Assembly: GCA_902728285.1 (NCBI GenBank)
Contig: CACVBU010000525.1
Coordinates: 248,001 to 312,000, forward strand
Source of the DNA: Clytia hemisphaerica
Taxonomy: Eukaryota; Cnidaria; Hydrozoa; Leptothecata; Clytiidae
Reading direction: 5' to 3'
Length of the DNA: 64,000 nt
The notes beneath the pieces are model-generated. The model saw only the letters and a list, made by a program, of their open reading frames with translations, was not told the origin of the DNA and ran no database searches. Within the stretch, counting starts at the first letter, position 1, and the number at the start of each line of letters is the position of its first letter. Made by a program: the position numbers and the translations under genes. Below, piece by piece: positions 43,656 to 53,774 of the stretch.

Positions 43656-44176
43656 ATTTTGGTTTGTTTTGCAGATAAAACGATCATCAATTTCTGGTTG
43701 GACTAAGAATTCTACATGAACAATATGTATTTGTTATTTACTAATGGGCCTATAATAATATACATTTTTCTTTAACATTTCTATATAATCTTCTTTGAAA
43801 TATTTACAAACGAAAAATTGAAAATCGTAGAATGCGGGGTTATGAAATAAAATCGACTTTGGGTAAGTTAGTTAAAAAGAGTACAGTGGTGAAAAGAAAA
43901 GAAAAAGGACTAATAGAACCCTCTACTTAAGCTAAACTCCTTTCATACAACAGATTCTTGCTCTTTATACCACCTGCAGTTTCATAGTAGATTCCAAAAC
44001 GACTATACGTGCGGCCCTAAATTAGGCCTTTGAAATCGGACCCTTACAGTGCACTTCGGGAAGCTTGGAAAATATATCCTTAAGGGCCGCACGTATGGCC
44101 ATTTACCTTGAGTAACTTACCAGACTAACTTTTATAGTAAAACATCTGCTAAAAGGAGACCATGATTTAGACTGTT
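43656..44176. other. Intergenic, with a weak family B remnant
   Basis: 43995-44105 contains CGTGCGGCCCTAAATTAGGC, CGGACCCTTACAGTGC and CCTTAAGGGCCGCACGTATG. The CGTGCGGCCCT and AGGGCCGCACG blocks are inverted. Possibly a decayed family B relative. Confidence 0.4.
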
Positions 44177-45853
44177 CTAAAGTTTAATAAACTGAATATC
44201 AGTCAATTGTCTTCTCCTCGCAATATAAACCACCAGCATAATAACTCCTACGACGAGAAAGCAACTTGAATAATACATCAAAACTGATAGCAGGAAAGGT
44301 GATACAAAACTCGACACCACCATACCAAATCTGGATACAGCTGCTCTTAAAGCTTCGGCAAAGCTTTGTAACTCTGATGGCACCATTCGACCAAACATAC
44401 TTCGCATTACAATCGATTCCATAAACCATATGAAAACGAGTGAGAGCACGAATAAAAACATGTAGAAAATATCCCTGTTTTTATTACGAATGTCCAAAGA
44501 CATAAGAAGTAATGCTAAGTAGAAGGATATAACACATGGGAAACTAGCATACCCTACACGATAGATTGATTTATCTCCGGTGCAGATTTTTGATAACAAC
44601 ATTGAAGTTGCCAATAACACTATACCGTAACCAACAAAGATAATAACAAGTGCGTTTAAGGACCAATTCATAACCTCATAGTTGATAAGTGGGATCAAAG
44701 ATTCACCACTGGCGATTATAAACATCATGATGAAGGAATAGACAAGTACCATCCATTGATCGAATGTTCTAACAAAATAGAAAGGATTTGAAAGTTTGGA
44801 TTTTGAGTTTTGAGGTAATAAGCTTTCTTCATCTTTAGCAAAACAGAAAGGATTTGAAAGTTTTGATTTTGAGTTTTGTGGTAATAAGCTTTCTTCATCC
44901 TTGGCAAAACAGAAAGGATTTGAAAGTTTGGATTTTGAGTTTTGTGGTAATAAGCTTTCTTCATCCTTGGCAAAACAGAAAGGATTTGAAAGTTTTGATT
45001 TTGAGTTTTGTGGTAATAAGCTTTCTTCCTCCTTGGCAATATTTTCATCTTCATCTTCAGAGGAAGATGTTTCTTCATGACACAGCACTTTGTTATTGTT
45101 ATTGTTGATAAAGAATTCATCTTCGATTGAGTCTGGTTCGTCCTCTAGCCCTTGCTCAGCTAGATAACTTTTCATATCGAAGATTTTTGAGCAATCATGC
45201 ATCATAAACTGGCATAACATGAAGGTAAGCGAACATAAAATAGCAATTAAAACGCCAGCAATGTTATAACCATCAATTCGCAATTCGTATATTTTGAAAT
45301 GACATTTTGATAATGGGATTGATATAACAGGACCTATGACGTATCCAAAAGAGCTCATCATTGCTAGCCAACAGATTATTCGATTGCTTCCTTTGGTGTC
45401 GTAGATTCTGATCACTTCGCCGATACAGACACCAGTAAAACTTTCACCAGCACCTGCCAGGAGTCTGCCAACCAAAGGAAAAGCTGATGATATTGGTATG
45501 GTGTAGACTAGATTCCCAACCACCTGCAATAGTAACGTTATACTGGTGAAGATCTTCATTTGTCTAGTGCGATCAACAAGCTTGCCAGATATGATTCCAA
45601 ACACTGCTGAACTAACACAAAAAGCTGTAGTGATAAACGCGTAAAATGCATTGACATCCTGAACAATGATGGTATATCTAAGATATGGTACAATAGTTGC
45701 CAATATGATGCTGATATCCATACCACCAACTAGATTCACCAATAACATTGCAATCATGGTTTGTCTACGTTTTTGTTTCCATTGAGTAAATGTCATTTGA
45801 GCTTGGTAATCTGAATAAGTGAACGATACCATCTTGAAAATGACTTCGAACAT
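44177..45853 (-). CDS. MFSD8-like major facilitator transporter with tandem dileucine repeats
   Basis: 558 residues in one exon. Major facilitator transporters have two six-helix halves. The half-1 signature is at 86-98 (FGIISGKLVDRTR), and a matching half-2 loop is around 484-490. The stretch from PLVGRLLAGAGES (126-138) to SSFGYVIGPV (167-176) resembles MFSD8/CLN7-type lysosomal transporters; that assignment is less sure than the superfamily. The central cytosolic loop (about 220-365) is long, with an Asn run at 250-254, an acidic stretch at 264-270, and four tandem 22-residue units at 273-360 (44774-45037). Each unit has an acidic dileucine motif, EEESLL once and DEESLL three times, of the [DE]xxxL[LI] type that sorts proteins to lysosomes. 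On the coding strand, TTTTTTCTATCTTTTTTAG immediately precedes the first ATG, so a 5'-UTR intron is likely. Met8, in a stronger context, is an alternative start. Confidence 0.85.
   Translation of the reverse strand: MFEVIFKMVSFTYSDYQAQMTFTQWKQKRRQTMIAMLLVNLVGGMDISIILATIVPYLRYTIIVQDVNAFYAFITTAFCVSSAVFGIISGKLVDRTRQMKIFTSITLLLQVVGNLVYTIPISSAFPLVGRLLAGAGESFTGVCIGEVIRIYDTKGSNRIICWLAMMSSFGYVIGPVISIPLSKCHFKIYELRIDGYNIAGVLIAILCSLTFMLCQFMMHDCSKIFDMKSYLAEQGLEDEPDSIEDEFFINNNNNKVLCHEETSSSEDEDENIAKEEESLLPQNSKSKLSNPFCFAKDEESLLPQNSKSKLSNPFCFAKDEESLLPQNSKSKLSNPFCFAKDEESLLPQNSKSKLSNPFYFVRTFDQWMVLVYSFIMMFIIASGESLIPLINYEVMNWSLNALVIIFVGYGIVLLATSMLLSKICTGDKSIYRVGYASFPCVISFYLALLLMSLDIRNKNRDIFYMFLFVLSLVFIWFMESIVMRSMFGRMVPSELQSFAEALRAAVSRFGMVVSSFVSPFLLSVLMYYSSCFLVVGVIMLVVYIARRRQLTDIQFIKL
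44774..45037 (-). repeat. Four 66-bp in-frame tandem repeats
   Basis: Four near-identical 66-bp units inside the transporter gene; copies differ at only a few bases (for example CTTTAGCA against CCTTGGCA). High identity implies recent expansion. Length variation among individuals would be expected. The plus-strand frame at 44854-45108 is its shadow. Confidence 0.95.
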
Positions 45854-45924
45854 TCTAAAAAAGATAGAAAAAAATGGTCAGTATTGAGTTATTATAGAAA
45901 ATAAAAATTGGTTATAAAAAATGC

Positions 45925-46022
45925 AGTAAACTCTCGCTAATTCGAACTCAAACGGGGAATCTTATTTGTTCGAATTACAGAGAGATTGAATTATGGAAGT
46001 TAAGGAAGATTTTCCTTGACGG
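45925..46022 (+). repeat. Family Q end (pogo/mariner-like)
   Basis: GCAGTAAACTCTCGCTAATTC is followed by GAACTCAAACGGGGAATC and TTTGTTCGAATTACAGAG. This is the terminus and the iterated ATTCGAA word seen in inverted form at 52337-52509. Only one end is present. Confidence 0.65.
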
Positions 46023-46085
46023 GGACTGAAAATGAAAATCTTGAATCTGGGTACCAAGACCGTGTGTATATCACAGTAAATAAAT

Positions 46086-46349
46086 ACACCCCTGTCTCAC
46101 AGGCCCGATGAGATTTTTTTTTCATCAGTGGGAATAGAAATTATATTGTTCCAAGGTTTAAAGATCCAGTGGGGATGATTTTGATTTTGGAGTGCAATTT
46201 TTAATGCAAAATTTAAATTTATCGAGTGGGGATGAAATTAAAGTCAATTTCTCAGTGAGCTGAAATTCCAGGGTATTTTCCCACAAGGAGAAAATTTTTT
46301 GCCAAATTTTCCAGTGGGGCTGGAGTCCCAGCGGGTCTGTGACACAGGG
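46086..46349 (-). mobile_element. ACACCCC family C element, full copy, reverse
   Basis: Ends are ACACCCCTGTCTCACAGGCC and GGTCTGTGACACAGGGGCGT, flanked by ATAAAT on both sides, a 6-bp target duplication. Same interior as 20027-20302 in reverse orientation. Confidence 0.9.
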
Positions 46350-46450
46350 GCGTATAAATGTAATCAGTAACTTTTTGCGAAACCCAGTTCAATTAATCTC
46401 ATTAATCAGAGAATAAAAATATTCTTGACAAATAGTACATGATCTTTTAC

Positions 46451-46925
46451 ACACCCCTGTCTCGCAGGCAAATTTTTTTTTCCGTAAGTCACCCAAGACC
46501 TGAATTACCGGCCCAAGACCTGGGAAACTTTGCGATTTTTGAGACGATTTTTGCCATGATTTTAGAATTTATAGTGACCCCAGACCTGAATTATTGGCCT
46601 TAAAATTTCTAAAAACTAGTAAAAAACATTCATTAGAAGATCATCAAAGATCATCAAATTGAAGTACTTTTCCATGGGAATATAACGGTTCGTTCATCTT
46701 CTTTTTCCAAAAAAGCAAGTTTCAAAAGTCGAAAAGTTTCCCAGGTCTTGGGCCGGTAATTAAGGTCTTGAGCCGCTAAATCAGGGCTTGGGCCGCATAC
46801 GGAAAAAAAATTGCGTCTCGAAGTTAAATTTCATTCGAGATCCCAATCTGAATTAAAATTCTATTGTTCCCACAGCTCAAAAAAATCCAGTGTGGGTGGT
46901 TTTAGTGTGCAATTTATTGAGGACA
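46451..46925 (-). mobile_element. Family C element split by a nested element, right part truncated
   Basis: The terminus ACACCCCTGTCTCGCAGGC stands at 46451. It is cut at about 46470 by the inverted-repeat element ending near 46812. Family C interior then resumes (TTCATTCGAGATCCCAATCTG, TCTATTGTTCCCAC, AAATCCAGTGTGGGTGG). The far terminus is missing. Confidence 0.75.
46472..46812. mobile_element. Nested element with long TIRs
   Basis: Left end ATTTTTTTTTCCGTAAGTCA, then CCCAAGACCTGAATTACCGG and CCCAAGACCTGGGAAACTTT. The right end has the complements AAAGTTTCCCAGGTCTTGGG, CCGGTAATTAAGGTCTTG and GCATACGGAAAAAAAAT. Terminal repeats are about 70 bp and themselves contain CCCAAGACCTG two or three times. 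Confidence 0.85.
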
Positions 46926-47280
46926 GCCAGATAAACTCACAATACTATCCCATGATACCATAGAGTGACACAGTTAAAACTATTTTTTTTAATGTTCGTT
47001 TTCATTTTTAAATGATTTTGGTCACTGAAATAGAGAAAATTTGCACTAAGATGCTAGTTATTGCCAGTTATTATCCCCTTTTTGCCACTTTGGAATTAAG
47101 ACAAATAAGATTTTCATATTTTCATATTATAATCATTATTGTTTCAGCCGTTCAGGCACTCTTAACGATTTATTTTAGGACAAAAAAAATTATACATTTT
47201 CCTTTGAACTTTGTAGCCAATGAAATAGTTTTTGATTTCTTATGCTTTCAAGGCGATGGAGAAGGTTTAAGATTAGCCTA

Positions 47281-47456
47281 CACGATTTTTTTGTAAGAAA
47301 ATACTTTTATTATTCTTAAATATTCATGATGAAATTTGCCAAAAAAATTAAGAATATGCTAAGAATATCATAGAGTTTGCTACTAATCCTAAGGATAACA
47401 TAAAAGTAAAGAATATCCATGATGAAATGAAAAAACACATTTCTTATAAAAAAATT
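47281..47456. mobile_element. Family F element
   Basis: Left end CACGATTTTTTTGTAAGAAA, right end TTTCTTATAAAAAAATTTG. The interior AAGAATATGCTAAGAATATC and AAGAATATCCATGATGAAAT match the elements in the arms of the 31-33 kb inverted duplication. Confidence 0.75.
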
Positions 47457-47493
47457 TGTCAATTTAAAATGGAAAAGTGTACAAATCTACTAT

Positions 47494-47731
47494 AAGTTTT
47501 TTTATCAGAACATCCAGAATTTTGAAGCCTTCCGATGTTCTTAAATTTTTGGCTTTCAAGCCTAAAAATTTTCTCAAAATGTTCTTATTTTCTCAATTTT
47601 GTGACCATTTTTACCCACTTTCTTAGAAGTCGGGTGTTTTTGAGTCCGCAAAGCCTTAGTTCATAACTTGTTCTTAGCATTTGGCTATCGAAGCCTTGTG
47701 TTCTTATATGTTCTTATAAAAAAAACGTGTA
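47494..47731. mobile_element. ACACG family D element
   Basis: Left end TAAGTTTTTTTATCAGAACA, right end GTTCTTATAAAAAAAACGTG. Family interior words in order, same orientation as 14608-14853. Confidence 0.85.
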
Positions 47732-47909
47732 ATTGCATCAGTTTTCCTTCTCCTTCCCCCTTTACTGAAATATTGGATAAATATTCTAGCCTAAAAATTA
47801 CAGCGACTGAGCAATCGCCATTAGCATTGTAGTAAAAGGGGCGGGAGATTGTTTTACAGTATAACTAAATCAGAAATCATCGATCATACATGTTAAATAA
47901 GCTTAGTAA

Positions 47910-48157
47910 AGGCCGGTCTCCACTTGTGCGCGCTTTGATCGCACTTTTTCGAGCAAAGCTTCCACGCTATTGGTCAAAAGAAAAATGAAGCAATTCCATT
48001 GGCGCGATCTGACGTAACGGTTGAAAAAAATTGAAATGTGTTCAACTTTTTTTTTGAGCGCGCGCTACATTTTTATGACGTAATCTTTTTTCCAAGCAAA
48101 AAGAATTGAAGCCAAAATGTGCGATCGCAGCGCACGCAAGTGAAGACCGCCCTTAAA
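47910..48157. mobile_element. TIR element family O, copy 2
   Basis: Left end AAGGCCGGTCTCCACTTGTG, right end AAGTGAAGACCGCCCTT, with GATCGCAC and GTGCGATCGCAGCGCACGC inside. Colinear with 25376-25627 throughout. Confidence 0.9.
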
Positions 48158-49236
48158 GCTAAAAATGCAGACGTAGAATGATAAACTTCGGTATACATTC
48201 ATTCACCATCTGGATGAGGCTATCATTGTGTCTCACTAACATTCTGCCGATTGGTAGTGTGAAGGTTTCGACTGTGTTCGAATCGCAAGCACTGCCAAGC
48301 AGGGTGTTAGGGGAATGTGGTGAGAGACTCTCTAATTTCACTCAATTATGCACGACATTGTTTGTAGATACGTAGTGTTTAAATCCAGTAATGGCAGTAG
48401 TTATAAAAGAATTTATTGCGGTGAAGTTTCGAAAAAACGCCGCCGAACTCTAGAAAGACCACCAACTCTACCCGGCTGTAAGCTCCTTTTGAAAGCAAAT
48501 CCCGTTCGCAAAATTTACTTTGGCTCGGAGATTATTCTTTTAAGATAGTTACAAAGTCTTCGAGTCTAAGAAGTCTACTATTAAAAAAATGAAATCGTGA
48601 CTCACCAATATAGAATAGTAGAATTATGAATTTTTAAAAACGACAACTTCTCCAACCTTCTTGCCAGGATTATCACAGCGTTTAAATGATACTTGAAATT
48701 TACAAATGTGTTCATTTATATAAAACTTTTTACAACTAGCACAGGAACTAAGAAATCCGTTGATTGTAAAATTATAAAATGTAAGGCATAACTCATTCAC
48801 GTTGTGCCTTACGTTATAACGCCAATAGGATTTAATGTTTCAATTCTATTATGGAATATAGTAGCGCTGTAATACCAGAAGTATAGTATTGGTTTAATGT
48901 AATATTTATTTTCCGAAGGCTTTATCTATTTTTTCTTGTAATAATTTTTACAAATTTTTTATTTCAAATTATGTTTTAGCGGTATTTATATTCCTGCTAA
49001 ATCTATGATTATCGTATTTTTTCCAAGTATAGGGGTTTAATTAAAATTTAATTAGCTCTTAATTATTTTTCCAATTATCATCTTAATCTAACATTTTTCC
49101 AAGTTGGTTTTACATGGTTTTTCCTTCTTATTTTAGCGGTAAATGGGAGGTGCGAATTCATTTATTACATAATCTTTGAAACAATTTTATGAAACAGGTG
49201 GATGTAAGAATCCTCGGGAATATTTTAATCCTTTTC
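48158..49236. other. Unassigned; weak coding-like stretch at 48180-48545
   Basis: 48180-48545 is richer in G+C than its surroundings and open on both strands (plus 48178-48375 and 48348-48548, minus 48159-48341). I recognise no domain and no splice sites decide the frame. It could be an exon or an unrecognised repeat. The rest is AT-rich and empty. Confidence 0.35.
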
Positions 49237-49555
49237 GGGTCATCCACGCTTTTTATATAAGAACAATTTAAGAATCAAAAACTCAAATTACGTTTAAAAA
49301 ATATAGAATTTTTAAAGACTTTAAAGATTTTCATTTAGCTGATGATTGTCGTCCATATGAGCTACACGAAACTTAAAGTTCTCTTTCCTTTAATTTGAAC
49401 AACCTCTGATATCATCGAGCACTCTCGGCAGATAGAAGAAAATAGACTTGTAAGAATTTTAAATAAATATTTTGGTCGGGTCATATTAAGGAAATCAAAA
49501 TAGAATAATTAGGAACAACAGAGGCTCAGCCCAAATGGTATGGTTCTTATAAAAA
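49237..49555. repeat. Possible family D2 element, degraded
   Basis: Begins CCACGCTTTTTATATAAGAA and ends ATGGTTCTTATAAAAATC. Similar terminal layout to 20424-20706, but the interior match is weak. Confidence 0.4.
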
Positions 49556-49920
49556 TCAAAATTACAAAACCATGTCAACGGAAAACTATGATTCATTTAA
49601 GTTTTAATTAAGAAATATTTCTAAAATTAAAAAAGATTTAGAGGGCACTAAGTTTTGGTCAAGGAACCGAGTTGTGCCTTCTGTAAGAGCATTGTCTAAG
49701 TATCAAAACAATAATAAGTAAATCTGACTTTGCCGCTTTTTCGAGTATTTCACCAAAACAATACAGTCTAGTGGGCTAATTTTGCACATGATACAAAATA
49801 TGGTGTTTACAATGTATGACAAATCGGTTATATATAGAAATAGCAATATTCAAAAGGCTTTGACAGGCTAAGCTGCCTACGAGTGAAAATATCCTAGGCT
49901 TGGGTAGAAGAATCGGGAAA

Positions 49921-50045
49921 ATACACTTTTTTTATAGGAACCAGTACAATTTTGCTGAGGCTTGGCTGTTCTTATTTCTTTGGGACATTGACCCTTAAAT
50001 TGTTCTTATCCTGTTCTTATCTATAAGCTGTAATTGAGATATTTT
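49921..50045. repeat. Family D2 element, truncated
   Basis: ATACACTTTTTTTATAGGAA is followed by CTGAGGCTTGGCTGTTCTTA and AAATTGTTCTTATCCTGTTC. In reverse complement this is the right end of 20424-20706. The other terminus is missing. Confidence 0.65.
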
Positions 50046-50543
50046 AGGCGTTATACCCAATTTTTACTACTTTGACCCCTAAATTGCTTGAAAATGATCT
50101 CGATTCTTTTAGCTTCCGAACTAATTTTCAGGCCAAATTTGATCAGTTGAATGTAATAGAATTTGAGTGACTAGAAGGTTTTACAGGGGCTCCATTCTGT
50201 CTGCGAAAGGGAATATCCTCATAGTGCTGTTTCAAAATTACTTGCTTATCATTAACTTCTATCACTAGCAGGCCCTTCTGGATCAATCCTAGAGATCTTT
50301 TTAGGGATTATTGATAGCCAGAGTATTAAGTCTACTGGGACTAGGAGTACTTTTTTCCGTGTACAAAATACATACTGGGGAGTATTTTTTTCCTATGACG
50401 CCGGGATATTTATTTCCCACCTGTAGAATAATTGGCCCAGCATCGGACCTTTCATTAGCATGTCGCTGTCCGCCGTGTTGTACGTCCGTTTTTGATAACA
50501 GTGCTTCTTCGTTTTAAGTTTATTTTATTAGTACTGACAATCT
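50046..50543. other. No gene or repeat recognised
   Basis: The open frame at 50311-50517 shows no domain. Nothing else is seen. Confidence 0.4.
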
Positions 50544-51072
50544 ACCCTGAGTATCAGAGGTTAAGTTTTCAAAGAATATATTAACCTCTGAAGACCAATT
50601 ATAGAAATTTTATCGCGCACGTGTCAATCTAATCACTGTAGAAAGAATCAAATATGAAGAGCAAATATTACCATATTAATGTCTAGCAGACTGTATCAGT
50701 TTGCAGTTTACTATTTACGAATTCCACAGAAACCTCCAAGTGTAATTGAAATGAGTTTCTTTCGAAAGAAATCTTTTACATGATTCTCAAATGTATAACA
50801 GTAGTTACTAAACTATTAATTATGGTAATGCTATTTTAATTGAATCGAAATAATAGACAGACTCTTTGTTATGATTCTCTATCACTGACTCTTTTTAAAA
50901 AGCATAGATGACATTACTGAGTTGTGTTTTCAACGACGGGAATAAAAATATCAACTTTGAACCTCATCCAAGATCTTGGATGGTCGTTTCTCTGCGTTGA
51001 TTGCGCGCTGAATAGAATCTGGATTGGTCGGCACAGCGTCGATATATGATTCGACCTGTGCTTTTCACGGTA
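50544..51072 (+). mobile_element. Family I element, copy 2 (empty-site reference)
   Basis: Starts TACCCTGAGTATCAGAGG and ends GTGCTTTTCACGGTA. Colinear with 13560-14262 without the 145-bp insertion, so it preserves the empty site near 50851. Confidence 0.88.
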
Positions 51073-51158
51073 CTGATAACCAATAATAAACAAGACATGA
51101 ACGCCGCATATATGGCCTGGAATGGGTATTCATTTTACAATCCAGGAATTATAGATTC
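51073..51158 (+). pseudogene. Possible C-terminal fragment of a third secreted-protein gene
   Basis: Directly after the family I right end, one frame reads through an Asn-Asn pair, an NGYSFYNPGIID segment and a stop after a few more residues. This resembles YNSLYYPGIFDF of the secreted protein at 17351. The last five codons before the stop come from the adjoining inverted-repeat element. The likeness is short, so I call it only a possible gene remnant. Confidence 0.3.
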
Positions 51159-51513
51159 GATACCAAGTCACGGAGAATTTTGAAAACTTCTTGACTCTGA
51201 GTACGAATTGTACGTTTTGAGAACAAACTTTTAATTATTGCTATGTCAGTCGGAACTTAGAAAACTTTAGAAAAAAGTCAATGACTTTATGTATATGTTT
51301 TATTTAGGAATTTTTGAAAAAATGATATCATTCATTTTCCATCTGTTTCCATATATGTAATATATAAATTTTGGGCTGAAAAATATTATTCAAAGATACA
51401 ACTAAAATGCCTATTAAGCTCAGACTGACATAGCAATAATTAAAAGTTTGTTCTCAATACGTACAATTCGTACTAAGAGTCAAGAAGTTTTCAAAATTCT
51501 CCGTGATACTTGT
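51159..51513. mobile_element. Family J element, about 95-bp TIRs
   Basis: 51159-51256 and 51413-51511 are inverted copies (CACGGAGAATTTTGAAAACT against AGTTTTCAAAATTCTCCGTG; AACTTTTAATTATTGCTATG against CATAGCAATAATTAAAAGTT). The outer right end shares the CAGTCGGAAC word with the next element, which begins at once. Confidence 0.8.
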
Positions 51514-52030
51514 CAGTCGGAACCACTACATAGAAATGGCAACTATTGCCTTAACGGGAAATATTTCCCGAACGGGAAGGTGAAAATAACCCAAAAAGGA
51601 AACTGTTTCCAGATTGAAAATTTCATCATTTTTCTGTTTCTCGTTTTGGTCAAGAATTTTTCATTGTTCCCGAACGGGAAGTTGAATTTTTGTAAACAAA
51701 ACAGATTTTTGTTTCCCGATCGAGAAGAAGTTTCCAAATAGGGAAGTTTTTAATTGGGAATGGGGAAAGTAGAATTAAGAAAGCGATTACCCGGTGGATT
51801 TCTTAACTACCCAGTGAAAGGTATTTATTTACCTTCTTTTACAATAGGCATCAGTTATTTACCTTACACGACCATTTCCGGAGTGCGCAGAGGTCTCATT
51901 CCCGATCGGGAAACTGGTTAACTTCCTGATTCGGAAATTTTATCCATTTCGGGAAGTTTTTCACCTTCCCGTTCGGGAAATATTTCCCGTTAAGGCAATA
52001 GTTCCCATTTCTATGTAGTGGTTCCGACTG
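51514..52030. mobile_element. Family K element with iterated TTCCCG..CGGGAA palindromes
   Basis: Ends are CAGTCGGAACCACTACATAG and CTATGTAGTGGTTCCGACTG, with inverted match for about 75 bp. Inside are about a dozen TTCCCG/CGGGAA half-sites, several joined as the palindrome TTCCCGAACGGGAA or TTCCCGATCGGGAA. The open frames on both strands are by-products of the repeat. Confidence 0.92.
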
Positions 52031-52336
52031 AATGTCGCTGGGCTTTCATACTGCTTTGGCTCGAACTTTGTTCAAGAGATGATATCCTGGAGCAGGGGTT
52101 TGTTTGAGGAACCTAATGTTTTAGGGACAAGCTGGAGTTTTTATAAGATACTTCACTAATTGGTCATTTGAAATAATAGAGACTACGCGTTCTTTAGAAA
52201 AAGCAATAAAATCCTTTGTCTCAAGATTCAACCATCAACCGAATCATCGAAAACCTTGTAAAAACTCCAGCTTGACCCATGTTTTAAGCAAGGTTAGGAC
52301 TCTTACATTTTGCTAGATCCAACGTTTAACAAATCA

Positions 52337-52509
52337 CAGTGAACTCTTTAGTTCGACCTTCTATTATTCGAATCTTTCTATAATTCGAACTCAATCTCAG
52401 TTCCAGTTAAGAAGAAACACTCCTGAATTGTTCTCTATAAATTCAATATCTCTGTAATTCGAACAAATTAGATTTCGCGTTCGAGTTCGAATTAGCGAGA
52501 ATTAACTAT
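52337..52509. mobile_element. Family Q element, pogo/mariner-like
   Basis: The left end ACAGTGAACTCTTTAGTTCG and the right end GAATTAGCGAGAATTAACT are imperfectly inverted. Inside are five or so ATTCGAAC or ATTCGAAT words. No transposase. Confidence 0.7.
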
Positions 52510-53638
52510 AATAATGTTTTAAAGTTTAAAAATGAAAACCTACTCACCCTTTTTTATCACCAACGTAGAGTTATGTTTTCTTCTTGCCTTCTTCTAGTAG
52601 TAAACCTGTTACTTCATGGTTGCACCCTTCTCTAAGAAAATTGAAGTCCCTTTTTTGGGTCTAGTTACATTGTATTTATACGTTATTGTAGAGTGTTAAA
52701 AAAACGGATTTTGGAAATCTGATCAGCCGGTAGTATTTTATTATATTCACAATCTCAAAATTTGATACAATTGCGCCTAATCTTATCTTTAATGGAAGGA
52801 AGAAATTAATTAATTTTTGGGTAATTATTTGTAGCTCCTCCTCTTTTCTACATGTGCTTAGACTCCCATCATTTCGAAGCAGGGGAGCAAAGAACGATGC
52901 AGTCTTTGTCTTTTAAAATCCCTTTTTCGTTCATAATAAATCTTCCCTTTATGAAAAAGGAACATAATGCAACACAATAGAACTTAATTGGATTACAGAA
53001 TTTTGATAATTGTTTTTTTCTCCTTATTTTGGTGAATCCTTTTCCCTTAGATTTGATATTTTTTGATACTTTCAATTTAATATTCAAATGCAAGGAATAT
53101 AGAATATCAGTAGGGGTCGACGCTCCTTCTTTTCCCATTTTCCTACAATTACAATTAATATTTAACATAAGTATATCTAAAGTATAAACTTAGTATCGAA
53201 CTCTAAAACTATCTCAGACATCTTAGGGTGCGTTTTTGAGAGGATTTTAGAATCTCAGCCCCATTTAGGCTCACTTTTCCCGCGAACTTTGGAAAAAATT
53301 TCTAAAAAACGAGTTCCACGTAGGGGCCTTCTTTCGAATCTCAGCAGAACACCCTCATCGATCGGCAAGGGGTAATTAGTCTGAATTGCAGACCTCTATA
53401 GATATACTTCCTATATTTCGCTAGAGGATGAGAAAGAGCCTAAGCGAAAGTGCTCTAAAAATTTGGATAAATTTTCTCTGCTTCTAGAAATAATCCGCCT
53501 GGAAACCAATCAATAAGCAAAAATTTCGCTTTGTGTGAAGCTTGGTGAAAGAAAAATGGTTCTATGTAGATAGTAAATGACTCTCCAGGATTTTTCTACT
53601 TTCTCTTTTTCTTATTTTCCATTTTACTTTCGGCGCAG
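52510..53638. other. Unassigned; weak family B remnant near 53225
   Basis: 53225-53340 carries GGATTTTAGAATCTCAGCCC and AGGCTCACTTTTCCCGCG, resembling 34780-34850. The minus-strand frame at 52869-53168 shows no domain. Confidence 0.35.
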
Positions 53639-53770
53639 CCATGAGATCCAAACCCGGACGTTTAACCCGTTGCGTCGTCGTTTACAGGCAATGCAGAAAG
53701 CGAAACGCACAAATACTTATAGACTGATTCGACAAAATCCAGTTTGGCACTATCTTCAACAAAATCTCAA
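53639..53770 (+). CDS. Candidate internal exon, 132 nt
   Basis: A pyrimidine-rich tract ending GGCGCAG precedes, and CTCAA/GTAAGC follows. The stretch between is open in one frame, rich in Arg, Gln and Lys, and clearly more GC-rich than its flanks. 132 nt is a multiple of three, so it could be skipped or included without a frame change. I do not recognise the product (motif RLIRQNPVWHYLQQ) and cannot find its partner exons. Confidence 0.35.
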
Positions 53771-53774
53771 GTAA

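Noticed and set aside
44854-45108. Plus-strand frame with three repeats, and minus-strand frame 44725-45120
   Set aside because: Shadows of the 66-bp in-frame repeats of the transporter gene in other frames.
48178-48548. Possible coding exon(s) between 48180 and 48545
   Set aside because: Both strands are open at similar length, no domain is recognisable and no splice junction decides the frame. Left as unassigned.
51448-51741. Frames of 97 and 64 codons rich in FPNGK-like repeats
   Set aside because: They are translations of the TTCCCG..CGGGAA palindromes of element K, which is why both strands show them.
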